Made by a program: the position numbers and the translations under genes. 64,000 nucleotides of DNA. Origin: Dickeya aquatica (GTDB lineage Bacteria; Pseudomonadota; Gammaproteobacteria; Enterobacterales; Enterobacteriaceae). Shown in pieces: positions 48,158 through 60,753 of this stretch. A model generated the notes under the pieces. That model made no database searches. It was not told the origin of the DNA and saw only the letters and a list, made by a program, of their open reading frames with translations. Location of the stretch: the NCBI RefSeq assembly GCF_900095885.1, contig NZ_LT615367.1, positions 2,294,001 through 2,358,000 on the forward strand, in the 5' to 3' direction. Positions within the stretch are counted from its first letter, which is position 1; each line of letters opens with the position of its first letter.

Positions 48158-49948
48158 TTAGTGATTCTCTGCGTCCTGCGCGGCTTTACCTTTGCCCACC
48201 ACCGCGATGGACAGTTCATCGAGCGCGGCCTGATTGGCAAAGCTCGGCGCTTCCGTCATCAGGCAGGCAGCAGCCGTGGTTTTCGGGAACGCAATCACAT
48301 CACGAATATTGTCGGTGCCGGTTAACAACATGACCAGACGATCCAGACCAAATGCCAGACCGGCGTGCGGCGGCGTACCAAATTTCAACGCATCCAGCAG
48401 AAAACCAAATTTCTCGCGTTGCTGCTGCTCATCGATCCCCAGAATGCGGAATACCGTCTGCTGCATGTCACCACTGTGAATACGCACCGAACCACCGCCG
48501 ACTTCGTAGCCGTTCAGCACCATATCGTAAGCGTTAGCGATAGCGGCTGTCGGGTTGGCTGCCAGTTCAGCAGGCAACATATCACGCGGGGCAGTAAACG
48601 GATGGTGCATCGCAGCCAGCCCACCCTCACCGTCTTCTTCAAACATCGGGAAGTCGATAACCCACAGCGGCTGCCAGCTGTTTTCATTGGTCAGTTTAAG
48701 GTCACGCCCCAGCTTCAGGCGCAACGCACCCAGCGCATCGGTCACGACTTTGGCGCTATCCGCGCCGAAGAACAGAATATCGCCATCTTGTGCGGCAGTA
48801 CGTTCCAGCAAGGCGGCCAGAATACCGTCGTTCAGGAACTTGGCCACCGGACTCTGGATACCCTCAAGCCCGTTAGCCTTCTCGTTAACCTTGATATAGG
48901 CCAGCCCTTTCGCACCGTAGATTTCGATAAATTTGGCGTATTCATCTATTTGCTTACGGCTCAGTTGCGCACCGCCGGGAACGCGAATCGCCGCAACACG
49001 GCCTTTCGGATCATTCGCCGGGCCGGAAAATACTTTGAAATCGACATCTTTAAGCACATCAGCGACGTCAACCAGCTCCAGCGGGTTACGCAGGTCGGGT
49101 TTATCCGAGCCGAAACGGCGCATCGCTTCAGCAAAGGTCATAATGGGGAAGTCTCCCAAATCGACGCCTTTGACCTCAAGCCACAGCTCACGCACCATTT
49201 TTTCCATCACTTCACGCACCTGCGGCGCGGTCATGAAAGAGGTTTCAACGTCTATCTGGGTAAATTCGGGCTGACGATCGGCACGCAAATCTTCATCACG
49301 AAAGCATTTAACAATTTGATAGTAGCGATCAAAGCCAGACATCATCAGCAACTGCTTAAACAGCTGTGGTGACTGTGGCAGCGCATAGAATTTACCTTTG
49401 TGTACACGGCTTGGCACCAGATAGTCACGCGCCCCTTCCGGCGTCGCCTTGGTCAGCATCGGTGTTTCGATATCCAGAAAACCGTGGCTGTCCATAAAAC
49501 GGCGAACAAAGCTGGTAATGCGGGCTCGGGTTTTCAGGCGCTGGGCCATTTCCGGGCGACGCAGGTCAAGGTAGCGGTATTTCAGCCGCGCTTCTTCGCT
49601 GTTGTTCTGGTTGGAATCCAGCGGCAAGGGTTCAGAGCGGTTAATGATAGTCAGCGAGGTGGCCAACACTTCCACTTCACCGGTCGCCATCTCTTTATTA
49701 ATCTGATTATCAGGACGAGCACGCACCACACCGGTCAGTTGAATGCAGAATTCGTTACGCAATTCAGACGCCAGCGTAAAAGCCTCTTGTCTGTCCGGGT
49801 CGAAGAACACCTGAACCAGCCCTTCGCGGTCACGCATATCAATAAAAATCAACCCACCCAGATCGCGGCGGCGATTCACCCAACCGCACAGCGTGACTTC
49901 CCGACCCACATGGGACGCATTCAACAACCCGCAATATTCAGTACGCAT
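48158..49948 (-). CDS. aspS: Aspartyl-tRNA synthetase
   Basis: AspRS charges tRNA-Asp. The 596-residue class IIb enzyme has an N-terminal OB-fold anticodon domain (about 1-105), class II motif 1 ([13 protein letters not shown] region), motif 2 ([18 protein letters not shown]), a bacterial GAD insertion, and motif 3 ([15 protein letters not shown]). Length and order match E. coli. It is the first gene of the aspS-nudB-yebC-ruvC run. Confidence 0.97.
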   Translation of the reverse strand: MRTEYCGLLNASHVGREVTLCGWVNRRRDLGGLIFIDMRDREGLVQVFFDPDRQEAFTLASELRNEFCIQLTGVVRARPDNQINKEMATGEVEVLATSLTIINRSEPLPLDSNQNNSEEARLKYRYLDLRRPEMAQRLKTRARITSFVRRFMDSHGFLDIETPMLTKATPEGARDYLVPSRVHKGKFYALPQSPQLFKQLLMMSGFDRYYQIVKCFRDEDLRADRQPEFTQIDVETSFMTAPQVREVMEKMVRELWLEVKGVDLGDFPIMTFAEAMRRFGSDKPDLRNPLELVDVADVLKDVDFKVFSGPANDPKGRVAAIRVPGGAQLSRKQIDEYAKFIEIYGAKGLAYIKVNEKANGLEGIQSPVAKFLNDGILAALLERTAAQDGDILFFGADSAKVVTDALGALRLKLGRDLKLTNENSWQPLWVIDFPMFEEDGEGGLAAMHHPFTAPRDMLPAELAANPTAAIANAYDMVLNGYEVGGGSVRIHSGDMQQTVFRILGIDEQQQREKFGFLLDALKFGTPPHAGLAFGLDRLVMLLTGTDNIRDVIAFPKTTAAACLMTEAPSFANQAALDELSIAVVGKGKAAQDAENH

Positions 49949-50312
49949 TACGATGTCCTTTTACACCGCCGCCAGGGCCCTGCCTCACACACCCGCAGGT
50001 GGCAGCACAGGATAGAGAGCTGGTCGGCATGGTTTTTCTGGATTACAGTCCAATGAAAAAAGGGGGGCATTATAAAGGAATTTCCCCTTTCCGATAAGTA
50101 CGATGGTAGCGGTCTGCGCACTGGCCCGCACACTCTTTTTTGCTTTTTCGCGCCCGTTTGCCTGCCAGTTGCACAATTGCAGGGTATTATGCTACAGCCC
50201 TGTTACATCCAGGCCATGTTCATGGCGCTCGTCACATGTAAAGGATGTCTGTGTCACGGCGTTCAGGGCACAAATACACGGTTACTGACAACGAATCAAA
50301 GGCAACGGATTT
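49949..50312. other. aspS-yecE intergenic region
   Basis: Divergent promoters for aspS and yecE lie here. E. coli has yecD (isochorismatase-like) between them; it is missing. Short frames have no ribosome-binding site and look accidental. Confidence 0.5.
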
Positions 50313-51125
50313 ATGTATATCGGTTTACCCCAGTGGCAACACCCTGGCTGGCACCGGCTGGGCCTGCGCGATTTGGCCGACTATGCCCGCTACTTCAATT
50401 GTGTGGAGGGCAACACCACGTTTTATGCCCTACCTTCAGCGGAGTCAGTATTACGCTGGCGCGACATGACCGATGACCGGTTTCGTTTTTGCTTCAAGTT
50501 TCCCTCGGCCATCAGCCATCAATGCGGCCTGCAACATTGCCAGTCGCAGGTTGCCGAATTTTTCCGCTGTCTGGAGCCACTCACCCCGCGGCTGGGTCAG
50601 TTATGGTTGCAGTTGCCCTCGGGATTCGGGCCTGAGCAGTTGACCACGCTCTGGTCGTTTATCGATTCACTGCCACATGGCTTCTGTTACGGCGTCGAAG
50701 TGCGCCACCCGCTTTTTTTCGCCAAGGGCGAAGAGGAGCTCAGGCTCAATCAGGGCCTGCATCAGCGTAGGCTCAACCGGGTGATAATGGACAGCCGACC
50801 GGTACACCACGCCGCACCGACCAGCGAGGTGATACGAGACGCTCAGCGTAAAAAGCCCCGAATTCCGCTGCATGTGGTGCGCACGGCAGATGCGCCGTTA
50901 GTGCGTTTTATCGGCAATGAAGACCCGGCCGATAACCTGCGCTGGTTCATGCCGTGGGTAAATAAACTGGCGGACTGGCAAGCACATTCACCCTATTTGT
51001 TTATTCACACCGCAGGTACTGCCAGCGCCCCGGAACTGGCGCAACGCCTCTGGCCACACCTTCAGGCAGTGGTAAATACGCTGCCGGCCTGCCCGGACTG
51101 GCCTGAGCAAACGGCTCTGTTCTAA
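50313..51125 (+). CDS. yecE: DUF72 protein YecE
   Basis: A 270-residue DUF72 TIM-barrel protein of unknown function. It starts MYIGLPQWQHPGWHR, has the conserved NCVEGNTTFYALP and FCFKFPSAISH, and VEVRHPLFF near residue 130. Length matches E. coli YecE. Family members have been linked to DNA repair in some bacteria but no activity is established. Confidence 0.93.
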   Translation: MYIGLPQWQHPGWHRLGLRDLADYARYFNCVEGNTTFYALPSAESVLRWRDMTDDRFRFCFKFPSAISHQCGLQHCQSQVAEFFRCLEPLTPRLGQLWLQLPSGFGPEQLTTLWSFIDSLPHGFCYGVEVRHPLFFAKGEEELRLNQGLHQRRLNRVIMDSRPVHHAAPTSEVIRDAQRKKPRIPLHVVRTADAPLVRFIGNEDPADNLRWFMPWVNKLADWQAHSPYLFIHTAGTASAPELAQRLWPHLQAVVNTLPACPDWPEQTALF

Positions 51126-51286
51126 TCGCCCAATTTGGCCTGATGCCGATAACTGGCTCCATTATCTGCGTAATTTCCCTTACACTATAAGCCAAACACA
51201 TGGAATGCCGCCCACCGGTGCGGCATTCCGATAACAGACTGGCAGTCATCGCGTCTGCCGCTTTTGATAAGGCAATGGAGTAGAAA

Positions 51287-51682
51287 ATGGTAAGCGCACT
51301 CTATGTGGTGCTCAGCGCATTGTTGTTAATCAAATTGTCGATTGATGTCGTAAAACTACGGATGCAATATCGGGTCGTTTATGGCGATGGCGGCTTTTAC
51401 GAGTTGCAAACGGCCATCCGCGTACACGGTAACGCCGTGGAATACATCCCCATCGGGGGGCTTCTGCTGGTACTAATGGAGATGAACGGCGCAATGAATG
51501 CCATGATCCATCTGTGTGGCATGATGTTATTGATGGGGCGGCTGTGTCACTACTACGGGCTGCGCCACCGTGAGCTAAACTGGCGTCGTTCGGGTATGTC
51601 GGCAACCTATGTTTCGCTGCTGTTGATGATAGCGTTTAACCTGTATTACCTGCCCTGGGAACTGGTTTTTACGCTGCACTGA
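51287..51682 (+). CDS. yecN: MAPEG-family membrane protein YecN
   Basis: A 131-residue protein with four membrane helices in the MAPEG family, related to microsomal glutathione S-transferase. The conserved segment includes RVHGNAVEYIPIGGLLLVLMEM and GRLCHYYGLRH. The physiological substrate is unknown. Its GGAG site lies 7 bases upstream. It is followed by a long inverted repeat before cmoA. Confidence 0.93.
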   Translation: MVSALYVVLSALLLIKLSIDVVKLRMQYRVVYGDGGFYELQTAIRVHGNAVEYIPIGGLLLVLMEMNGAMNAMIHLCGMMLLMGRLCHYYGLRHRELNWRRSGMSATYVSLLLMIAFNLYYLPWELVFTLH

Positions 51683-51689
51683 TAAGGTC

Positions 51690-53515
<1,826 letters not shown>

Positions 53516-53528
53516 ACAAAACACTTGC

Positions 53529-53572
53529 GGGGTGAGCGCGCTTGTCAGGCTATCGATGCCGACGCTCACCCC
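53529..53572. repeat. Inverted repeat after cmoB
   Basis: Perfect 10-base arms GGGGTGAGCG (53529-53538) and CGCTCACCCC (53563-53572) with a 24-base loop between convergent genes. No T run is present, so a 3' stem or factor-dependent terminator is likelier than an intrinsic terminator. Confidence 0.6.
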
Positions 53573-53589
53573 ACGACTGCCCGGCCTCA

Positions 53590-53847
53590 TCAGTTACGGT
53601 TTTTAACGATCAGGTTGATAGCGGCCTCTTCGGTCATATCCGTATTCTGAATTTCGACGTTGATCTCCTGATTGCTGGTTTCATTAAACAACGTGGCATT
53701 CCCGACGGTTTTAAAATCCCCCGTTATTGCATCCCCTCTTTCCACTTCATAGACGCCCAGTAATTTCGCGACGATGAACCCTTCATTAGGATCACGAATA
53801 ACGACAAAACCAATACGATGTTCATGATGCACAACGATTCCGCGCAT
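53590..53847 (-). CDS. Conserved-looking 85-residue protein, unknown
   Basis: MRGIVVHHEHRIGFVVIRDP begins an 85-residue, beta-rich, soluble protein without signal peptide. The alternating hydrophobic pattern and the RGIVV..GFVV..D..F..AKLLG..EV..GD arrangement suggest a small OB-like barrel. I do not recognise the family. AGGA lies upstream of the start codon. It occupies the torYZ position between cmoB and cutC. Confidence 0.6.
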   Translation of the reverse strand: MRGIVVHHEHRIGFVVIRDPNEGFIVAKLLGVYEVERGDAITGDFKTVGNATLFNETSNQEINVEIQNTDMTEEAAINLIVKNRN

Positions 53848-53983
53848 AACAGGATTCCTTTTGGCTAATTGGAGTATTCAGGCAGCATATCACCGGTTTA
53901 GGGAGTAACCGATAAATACATCACTATTCAGTACATTAATCAGCGGCCGATCACATTCATTTTCACCGTCTGGTGCTTATCAG

Positions 53984-54015
53984 GAAAAAAGACCCCGGCC
54001 ATCACCACCGGAGTC
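53984..54015 (-). terminator. cutC intrinsic terminator
   Basis: On the minus strand GACTCCGG/CCGGGGTC (one G-T pair) with a 9-base loop and six T. Confidence 0.8.
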
Positions 54016-54084
54016 AGTAAATAGCAAGCAAACGATCAGTGAGCAAAATAAGTAAATAAACGATAACCGTCTGCGCGGTCGCAT

Positions 54085-54870
54085 TTATGACGTTCTCTGT
54101 GCGACCGGAGGGCGGTTAGTCGCCGCCGGTGTATGCGCTAAACCCAATGCGCTTTTCATTGCCGCAACGACATCGCCATCAACACAATAGTGCTGAAATT
54201 CGTCCATTTCCGTTTCAGAACACAGTGTTACCCCTAATTTGCGATAACGCATTGGTGAGGGTAGCCACTGCCCGGCCGAGGTGTGCAATTCCTGAATACC
54301 GCAGGCGCGAAATTTGTGTAGATTGGTTAAGCGAACACCGGCACCTGCCATAATAATCGGGCCGCGGCTGGACATGTTCAACTCCCGTAGCAAGGTGAGT
54401 CCGTTTTCCGCACTCTGCTGTTGCCCGGAAGTGAGAATACGGGCAACGCCCAGATCCGCCAGTTGATCCAGTGCCAGCCGAGGGTTGAGGCAGAGATCAA
54501 ATGCGCGGTGAAATGTCACCGCCACCCCGTCACAGCGTGACATAATCTGACGCATGCGCGCCAAATCAATATGCCCTTCCTCATTGAGCACCCCAACCAC
54601 CAGCCCGGGAAACCCCATCTCCTTGATGTTATCGATGTCATGCAGCATGGAGGAAAACTCTTGCTGGCTATAGCAAAAATCCCCGCCGCGTGGACGCACC
54701 ATCGGATGAACGGCAATGGTGAGGCTGTCTCGTGCCTGGCGTAATACACCGTACCCTGGTGTTAACCCGCCCTCTCGTTGCCCGGCACACAGCTCCACCC
54801 TATCTGCGCCCGCCTGTTGTGCCGTCAGCGCACAATCCAGACCGTAACAGCAGACTTCCAGTGTTGACAT
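54085..54870 (-). CDS. cutC: CutC family protein
   Basis: A 261-residue TIM-barrel protein of the CutC family. It was first linked to copper tolerance in E. coli, though that link is weak, and it is distinct from choline TMA-lyase CutC. It contains [27 protein letters not shown] near the start, [10 protein letters not shown] and [10 protein letters not shown] start at the ATG at 54870 behind GGGAGGGGG, not at 54897. yecM lies upstream on the same strand. Confidence 0.93.
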   Translation of the reverse strand: MSTLEVCCYGLDCALTAQQAGADRVELCAGQREGGLTPGYGVLRQARDSLTIAVHPMVRPRGGDFCYSQQEFSSMLHDIDNIKEMGFPGLVVGVLNEEGHIDLARMRQIMSRCDGVAVTFHRAFDLCLNPRLALDQLADLGVARILTSGQQQSAENGLTLLRELNMSSRGPIIMAGAGVRLTNLHKFRACGIQELHTSAGQWLPSPMRYRKLGVTLCSETEMDEFQHYCVDGDVVAAMKSALGLAHTPAATNRPPVAQRTS

Positions 54871-55154
54871 ACCCCCTCCCTTAAACAACACACTCACATT
54901 ATGGGAAACTTTCGTTTTCCACTCTCACCGATATTCGCTACTGACACCACCTTGCCAGTTGGCTGATGTCTCACATCGGCGCAGCAGGCAGACTCTCAAG
55001 GTGCAACCTGACAAGCGTTACCGGTTACATTAACGTTTTATCGCGGGTTACGGCTTAATACTGGCACCGCCCCGCGAATTACGGAGAGAGGCGTGTCACA
55101 CCAGGCGCAGGATTTGCTCGCGGAATATGACACGCCACACAGTTTGCTTCGCCA

Positions 55155-55727
55155 TCATCCAGCCTGCACCCGCTCGCTGGCGATAACATCCTGAATGCGA
55201 TAAGGATGGAATTTGATGGTGAGGCGGCCATTCGTTATCGCCAATGTCGGGTTGGCTAAACGCTCACCGTCCCCGTGCGGCTGGCTGAATTTCAGTTTTA
55301 TCCCTGGCGTGGTCAGCGCCACATCCGACAGGCACGCCAGTGCACGCGGATGCAAGGTTGCCGGATCGCCCGGCAACACCAGCTCGACATGCTCCCAGCC
55401 TTCATGAGGATAATAGCGCTCGCCCGGCCACGGCAGTTCTACGCAGTCAATGCGCCACGGCCCAACGGCCAATGGCTGATGTAGCGTAAATAAGCAAATC
55501 AGCCGCCCGTTTATCCTGTTTTCAGACAACAACACCCCACACGACAGCAGAGCCTCTCGCCAGCGCTCCGCCGTTTGCTGTTGATGACAACGCAGAGAAA
55601 TATGGTCAGCCTCAAACAGGCCAAGATCTAATTCAAGCTGCCGGGAGAATTGCTCAAGCTCAAGCTCAAAACGGGAAAGATCATCGATTAGCGATTCGGG
55701 AAGTGTTGCCGGTAATAAAACGGTCAT
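55155..55727 (-). CDS. yecM: VOC-fold protein YecM
   Basis: A 190-residue vicinal-oxygen-chelate-fold protein of unknown activity. The conserved parts are EADHISLRCHQQQTAERW, DCVELPWPGERYYPHEGWEHVELVLPG and the C-terminal LTIKFHPYRIQDVIASE, with putative metal ligands His and Glu. Length matches E. coli YecM (188). It sits between cutC and argS as in E. coli. Confidence 0.92.
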   Translation of the reverse strand: MTVLLPATLPESLIDDLSRFELELEQFSRQLELDLGLFEADHISLRCHQQQTAERWREALLSCGVLLSENRINGRLICLFTLHQPLAVGPWRIDCVELPWPGERYYPHEGWEHVELVLPGDPATLHPRALACLSDVALTTPGIKLKFSQPHGDGERLANPTLAITNGRLTIKFHPYRIQDVIASERVQAG

Positions 55728-56307
55728 TATTCACTCTTTAGTCTGCATAAAATACCTGCTGGCTAATTTAACACAGTCATATTTAACTGCCACCCCTCGC
55801 CCTGTCGCTTTACCCTATAATAAGAAAAGTTATTTTTCCTGGTTAACAAGAGCAATAAATCAATAAATTTCATTTCACCAAAAATCACCTCCGCTCACAT
55901 AATTGACAAAAAAACAATTGAAAACAAATTATTAAAACACAATAAAAAAACAGAACGTCACAACAGCAATACTTAAGGACTTATCTGAAATACAGACGAG
56001 AATAAAACCATCCGCGGTTTATATGGCGAATTTAATATTTAATAACAATCTTATTCTCTGCGTTAATTTTTTCAGTTCATCAATTTTAATACCTAACCTA
56101 TCAACACTACCTGCTTATAAAATCGGGCTGGCAGGTTACAGAAAACCCGCCAGCAATATCGCAGACTGCGCGCGACTCCACCTGAAAACATGGGGGTATT
56201 GCTTGCTTTAGCCTCACGGTGAACCGGCTGACACACTGGCTCCGGGCTGACGACATGCGGCAATTATGGTATAAAGAAAGGCTTGATTCGTCATTTAGGG
56301 TAAACCG
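55728..56307. other. AT-rich yecM-argS intergenic region
   Basis: About 580 bases without a credible gene and clearly AT-richer than its neighbours between 55840 and 56100. A 62-codon plus-strand frame at 56023 lacks a ribosome-binding site and is not persuasive. It must hold the yecM and argS promoters; near argS TATGGTATAAAG at about 56267-56278 could be a -10. Confidence 0.45.
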
Positions 56308-58038
56308 GTGAATATTCAGGCTCTTCTTTCAGAAAAAGTCCATCAGGCAATGGTTGCGGCGGGCGCGCCCGCTGATTGTGAACCCATGGTTCGCCAGTCG
56401 GCAAAAGCGCAATTTGGTGATTATCAGGCTAATGGCATTATGGCTGTGGCGAAAAAACTGGCTATGTCGCCACGACAACTTGCCGAGCAAGTGGTGCAGC
56501 TGTTGCAACTTGATGGCATTGCCGCCAAAACAGAGATTGCCGGTCCCGGTTTTATCAATATTTTTCTTGATTCACAGTGGCTGTCTCAGCAGGCAGAACG
56601 GGCATTAACCGCCCCGAAACTCGGTGTGAGCCCTGTCGTGCCGCAAACCATCGTGGTGGATTATTCTGCACCGAATGTGGCCAAAGAGATGCACGTTGGC
56701 AACCTGCGTTCAACCATCATTGGCGATGCGTCGGTACGTACCCTCGAATTTCTCGGCCATAAGGTTATCCGCGCCAACCATGTGGGTGACTGGGGTACGC
56801 AGTTCGGCATGTTGATTGCCCGGCTCGAAGATATGCAAAACAGCCATGCCAGCGAAATGGAATTGGCCGATCTGGAAGCCTTCTACCGCGAAGCTAAAAA
56901 GCATTACGATGAAGACACCGTCTTTGCCGAGCGTGCGCGCGGTTATGTCGTCAAACTGCAAAGCGGAGATGAGTATTGCCGCACGCTGTGGCGTCAGTTG
57001 GTGGACATCACCATGCGCCAGAACCAAAACAGTTATGATCGCCTTAACGTCTCACTGACACCCGATGATGTGATGGGGGAAAGCCTCTATAACGCCATGC
57101 TGCCCGCCATCGTTGCCGACCTGAAAGCCAAAGGGATGGCGGTAGAAAGCGAAGGCGCAACCGTGGTGTATCTGGACGAATTCAAGAATAAGGAAGGCGA
57201 GGCAATGGGCGTCATCATCCAGAAAAAGGATGGCGGCTACCTCTACACCACCACAGACATCGCCTGTGCCAAATACCGTTATGAGACACTGGGGGCCGAC
57301 CGGGTTCTCTATTACATTGATTCACGCCAGCACCAGCACCTGATGCAGGCCTGGAGTATCGTGCGTAAAGCGGGTTATGTGCCTGATTCGGTGAGCCTTG
57401 AGCACCATATGTTCGGCATGATGCTGGGTAAAGACGGCAAGCCGTTTAAAACCCGCGCGGGCGGTACCGTGAAGCTGTCAGAACTGCTGGATGAAGCCTA
57501 CGAGCGAGCACTGACGCTGATCGCCGGTAAAAACCCTGACATGCCGCGTGACGAACTGGAACAACTGGCTCGCGTGGTGTCGATTGGCGCGGTCAAATAC
57601 GCTGATTTATCGAAAAACCGCACCACCGACTACGTGTTTGACTGGGACAACATGCTGGCCTTCGAAGGCAATACCGCGCCCTATATGCAGTATGCCTACA
57701 CCCGTGTTGCCTCCATTTTCAAACGCGCCGGGGTGGATGAAGCCAGCCTGACACAGCCTGTCGTGCTGGCAAATGAACACGAGCAGGCGCTGGCAACCCG
57801 CTTGCTGCAATTCGAGGAAGTGGTGACAACCGTTGGCCGCGAGGGGACACCCCATGTGATGTGTGCGTATCTGTACGACCTGGCGGGGCTGTTCTCCGGT
57901 TTTTACGAAAACTGCCCTATCCTCACGGCAGATAGCGAAAATGAACGGCAAAGCCGCCTGAAACTGGCACTGCTGACGGCCAAAACCCTGAAAACCGGCC
58001 TGGATACCCTCGGTATTCAGACGGTTGAAAAAATGTAA
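56308..58038 (+). CDS. argS: Arginyl-tRNA synthetase
   Basis: ArgRS charges tRNA-Arg, needing the tRNA for activation. The 576-residue class Ia enzyme has an N-terminal Add1 domain, the HIGH-like motif in [15 protein letters not shown], and a DALR anticodon domain ending in [12 protein letters not shown]. The start codon is GTG at 56308, before [15 protein letters not shown], the family start. A strong terminator follows. In E. coli flhE comes next; here murJ does. Confidence 0.97.
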   Translation: MNIQALLSEKVHQAMVAAGAPADCEPMVRQSAKAQFGDYQANGIMAVAKKLAMSPRQLAEQVVQLLQLDGIAAKTEIAGPGFINIFLDSQWLSQQAERALTAPKLGVSPVVPQTIVVDYSAPNVAKEMHVGNLRSTIIGDASVRTLEFLGHKVIRANHVGDWGTQFGMLIARLEDMQNSHASEMELADLEAFYREAKKHYDEDTVFAERARGYVVKLQSGDEYCRTLWRQLVDITMRQNQNSYDRLNVSLTPDDVMGESLYNAMLPAIVADLKAKGMAVESEGATVVYLDEFKNKEGEAMGVIIQKKDGGYLYTTTDIACAKYRYETLGADRVLYYIDSRQHQHLMQAWSIVRKAGYVPDSVSLEHHMFGMMLGKDGKPFKTRAGGTVKLSELLDEAYERALTLIAGKNPDMPRDELEQLARVVSIGAVKYADLSKNRTTDYVFDWDNMLAFEGNTAPYMQYAYTRVASIFKRAGVDEASLTQPVVLANEHEQALATRLLQFEEVVTTVGREGTPHVMCAYLYDLAGLFSGFYENCPILTADSENERQSRLKLALLTAKTLKTGLDTLGIQTVEKM

Positions 58039-58093
58039 TACCACACATCCCGATGACTATTGTCCATCACACCTGATGGACGGCATAAACGTC

Positions 58094-58125
58094 AAAAGCC
58101 AGCCTGATAACAGGCTGGCTTTTTT
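58094..58125 (+). terminator. argS terminator, likely bidirectional
   Basis: AAAAGCCAGCCTG/CAGGCTGGCTTTT perfect stem with a 4-base loop and T run; the A run on the left also gives a T stretch for murJ read-through on the minus strand. Confidence 0.9.
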
Positions 58126-58196
58126 GTCTTTATTGAGAACGCGCATAATAAAAAATACCGCGGTGAGCGTCTGGCGCTAACCCGGTGCCTGACTGG

Positions 58197-59732
58197 CTAT
58201 AGACTGCGGCGTGAGAAATCTTTCGCACGAAACCCCAGCAGCGCCAGCACCGCGAAATAGCTGCCCGCCCCGGCCACCACCACCACCGCTAAACGCAGCA
58301 ACCGCATGGTCATATTGCCAGTGTCCCAGTCAGGCATCCACTGGCATAGCGCTATCAGCACCAGTGCCATCACCACCACCGCCGCTATCAGTTTCGCCAG
58401 AAATACCCGCCAGCCAGCCTGTGGCACGAACAGCTGTTGACGGCGTAACTGCCAAAACAGCAAACCGGCATTAATACACGAGGCCAGCCCGATTGATAGT
58501 GACAGCCCCGCATGTTGCAACGGGCCGATAAACGCCAGGTTCATCAATTGGGTCAGGGTCAGGGTAACCATGGCTATTTTTACCGGCGTTTTAATATCCT
58601 GCCGGGCGTAGAAACCCGGCACCAGCACTTTCACCAAAATCAACCCCATCAGGCCGATGGAGTAAGCCACCAGCGCCCGCTGCGTCATCAGTGCATCAAA
58701 TGCGCTGAATTTACCATACTGGAACAATGCCACCGTCAGCGGTTTGGCCAGCAAACCGAGCGCGACCGTTGCCGGTAGTGCCAGCAGAAAACACAAACGC
58801 AACCCCCAGTCCAGCAAGCGGGAATACTCCTGCGCATCGCCGCTGGCCACGCTTTTTGAGAGTGATGGCAGCAAAATGGTGCCGAGTGCCACGCCCAGCA
58901 CGCCCGAGGGGAACTCCATCAGCCGGTCGGCGTAATACATCCACGACACCGCGCCCTGGCTGAGAAATGAGGCAAAGATCGTGTTAATGATAAGCGAAAT
59001 CTGGCTGACCGAAACGCCGAGAATCGCCGGGGCCATCAATTTCATCACCCGGCTGACGCTGGGGTCGCGAAAGCGAAGTCGTGGCAGTACCAGCATGCCG
59101 ATTTTCTTGAGATGAGGAAGCTGATAACCGAGCTGTAAATATCCCCCGACCACCACCGCCCAGCCTAACGCCATCACCGGCGGGTTGAACCAGCGTGCGC
59201 CCAGCAAGGCAAAGCCTATCATACTGATATTAAGCAGCGTCGGTGCAAACGCTGGCACCGAGAAACGATTCCAGGTATTAAGCACCGACCCAACCATGGA
59301 CGTCAGCGAGATAAGCAAAATATAAGGAAACGTGATACGCAACAGCGCAGAGGTCAGCTCAAAGCGCTCCGGCGTCGAGGCAAAGCCGGGGGCCGTTACC
59401 ATAATCACCCAAGGCGCGGCCAGCATTCCGCCGACGGTCACCAGCGCTAACACCAGTGTCAACATCCCTGAGACATACGCCAGAAAGGTGCGGGTTGCCT
59501 CTTCACCCTGCTGGTTTTTGTACTCCGCCAGAATAGGAACGAACGCCTGAGAAAATGCGCCTTCGGCAAAAATGCGCCGGAGCAAGTTGGGCAATTTGAA
59601 GGCCACAAAGAAGGCATCTGTTGCCATACCGGCACCGAATACGCGCGCCACAATCGCATCACGCATAAATCCCAGCACCCGGGAAAGCAGCGTCATAGAA
59701 CTGACCGCAGCCAGTGATTTCAGTAGATTCAT
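58197..59732 (-). CDS. murJ: Lipid II flippase MurJ
   Basis: MurJ moves lipid II across the inner membrane. The 511-residue MOP-superfamily protein with about 14 helices starts [22 protein letters not shown] and has the conserved arginine in [24 protein letters not shown] segment ([15 protein letters not shown]). I start at the ATG at 59732, giving the E. coli length of 511; the frame from 59906 is over-extended. Its 3' end faces argS. Confidence 0.95.
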   Translation of the reverse strand: MNLLKSLAAVSSMTLLSRVLGFMRDAIVARVFGAGMATDAFFVAFKLPNLLRRIFAEGAFSQAFVPILAEYKNQQGEEATRTFLAYVSGMLTLVLALVTVGGMLAAPWVIMVTAPGFASTPERFELTSALLRITFPYILLISLTSMVGSVLNTWNRFSVPAFAPTLLNISMIGFALLGARWFNPPVMALGWAVVVGGYLQLGYQLPHLKKIGMLVLPRLRFRDPSVSRVMKLMAPAILGVSVSQISLIINTIFASFLSQGAVSWMYYADRLMEFPSGVLGVALGTILLPSLSKSVASGDAQEYSRLLDWGLRLCFLLALPATVALGLLAKPLTVALFQYGKFSAFDALMTQRALVAYSIGLMGLILVKVLVPGFYARQDIKTPVKIAMVTLTLTQLMNLAFIGPLQHAGLSLSIGLASCINAGLLFWQLRRQQLFVPQAGWRVFLAKLIAAVVVMALVLIALCQWMPDWDTGNMTMRLLRLAVVVVAGAGSYFAVLALLGFRAKDFSRRSL

Positions 59733-60050
59733 TCGATTATTCAGCTCAGGAATGAAATGAAAGGATAATAGCGGCGGAAAACCCAGGATCGCCCGGTCGG
59801 GCGGATACCCACTGCCTGCAACATTTACGCCAGCACAGTGAATGTGGGTTAATGCGATAACATCATGTGATACCGCAGCGTCACCCGAGTCTGGCTGCCG
59901 CGGCACAGCCTAGACCATTGCCCGGCGAATAGCCACACAGCGCCTTTGCAGGCGCTGTTTTTTTCAGCATTTTCTCAGTGGCACCATCACCACACTAACG
60001 AAGCCATGCCCAGGCAAAGCCTGGTGCGACGACGCAATCAGCTTCGGGCT
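59733..60050. other. murJ-yceH intergenic region
   Basis: This 318-base region upstream of murJ holds no protein gene; mviM, which precedes murJ in E. coli, is absent. The one clear element is the plus-strand hairpin described separately. Confidence 0.5.
59937..59964 (+). terminator. Orphan plus-strand intrinsic terminator
   Basis: Perfect ACAGCGCC/GGCGCTGT stem with a 6-base loop and seven T on the plus strand. No plus-strand gene lies upstream for 1.9 kb, since murJ and yceH are both on the minus strand. It could end a small RNA starting in 59760-59900 or an antisense transcript of murJ. Confidence 0.65.
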
Positions 60051-60728
60051 TCAGTCAGCATGGGGGGGGCTGGCAGATAGCACCGCCAGTTGCGACCGCA
60101 GTTCAGCCACCTCCAGCTCAAGGGCCGCGACCCGCGCCACCAGAGCCTCCGCTGACACGCGTTCATCCGTGTGAGTCAGCTCTTGCGTATCACTACCAAT
60201 GACCTCTCCTGCCGTCACGTCCCCGCTAAACAAATGCATAAACCGACTCTCGCGTTTCCCCGGTTCACGGGCCAGACGCACCACAAAGGGCCCATCCTCA
60301 CGCTGTTGCAATTGCTGTAATACGTTCTCAACATCCGTGACATCCGAAAACTCGTACAAACGCGCCGCTCGGGTGCGCAATTCCCCCGGCGTTTGTGCAC
60401 CACGCAGCAGCAGTGTGGTGACCAGTGCCAGTTCAGCGGCAGAAAACTTCAGGTCGCCAAATTCAGAATTGCAAAAGCGGTGTTCGTATTTCATCACCCG
60501 GTTGCCAAACCCGCTGACAGTACGCAAAAAATGCCGTTTTACCAGTAAATCAAGCGTTTGCTGGACATCGCTTTCGCTCAAATCCATCACCGGTTCCCGG
60601 TTGGTTTTCTGGTTGCAGGCACTGGTCAGGCCATTAAGTGACATCGGATACTGATCCGGTGTCGTAGCCTGCTTTTCCAGCAAGCAGCCAATAATACGCG
60701 CTTCCTGCGGTGTGAATAGGTATTTCAT
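60051..60728 (-). CDS. yceH: UPF0502 protein YceH
   Basis: A 225-residue protein with two winged-helix domains ([34 protein letters not shown] and [20 protein letters not shown]) and a C-terminal coiled coil (about 190-220). Function is unknown. I start at the ATG at 60728. The C-terminus is encoded by a run of eight G on the plus strand (60062-60069), so a base-call error there would change the last residues. It follows rimJ by 25 bases. Confidence 0.9.
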   Translation of the reverse strand: MKYLFTPQEARIIGCLLEKQATTPDQYPMSLNGLTSACNQKTNREPVMDLSESDVQQTLDLLVKRHFLRTVSGFGNRVMKYEHRFCNSEFGDLKFSAAELALVTTLLLRGAQTPGELRTRAARLYEFSDVTDVENVLQQLQQREDGPFVVRLAREPGKRESRFMHLFSGDVTAGEVIGSDTQELTHTDERVSAEALVARVAALELEVAELRSQLAVLSASPPHAD

Positions 60729-60753
60729 GGCACGGCTCTCCCGGTAATTAGCA

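Noticed and set aside
48365..49372. 335-codon open frame antisense to aspS
   Set aside because: Shadow of the AspRS gene, with no start signal and a composition typical of antisense frames.
51202..51230. Inverted repeat GGAATGCCGC/GCGGCATTCC before yecN as a terminator
   Set aside because: No T run on either strand; may be a stable stem only.
56023..56211. 62-codon frame in the AT-rich gap before argS
   Set aside because: No ribosome-binding site and no recognisable protein pattern.
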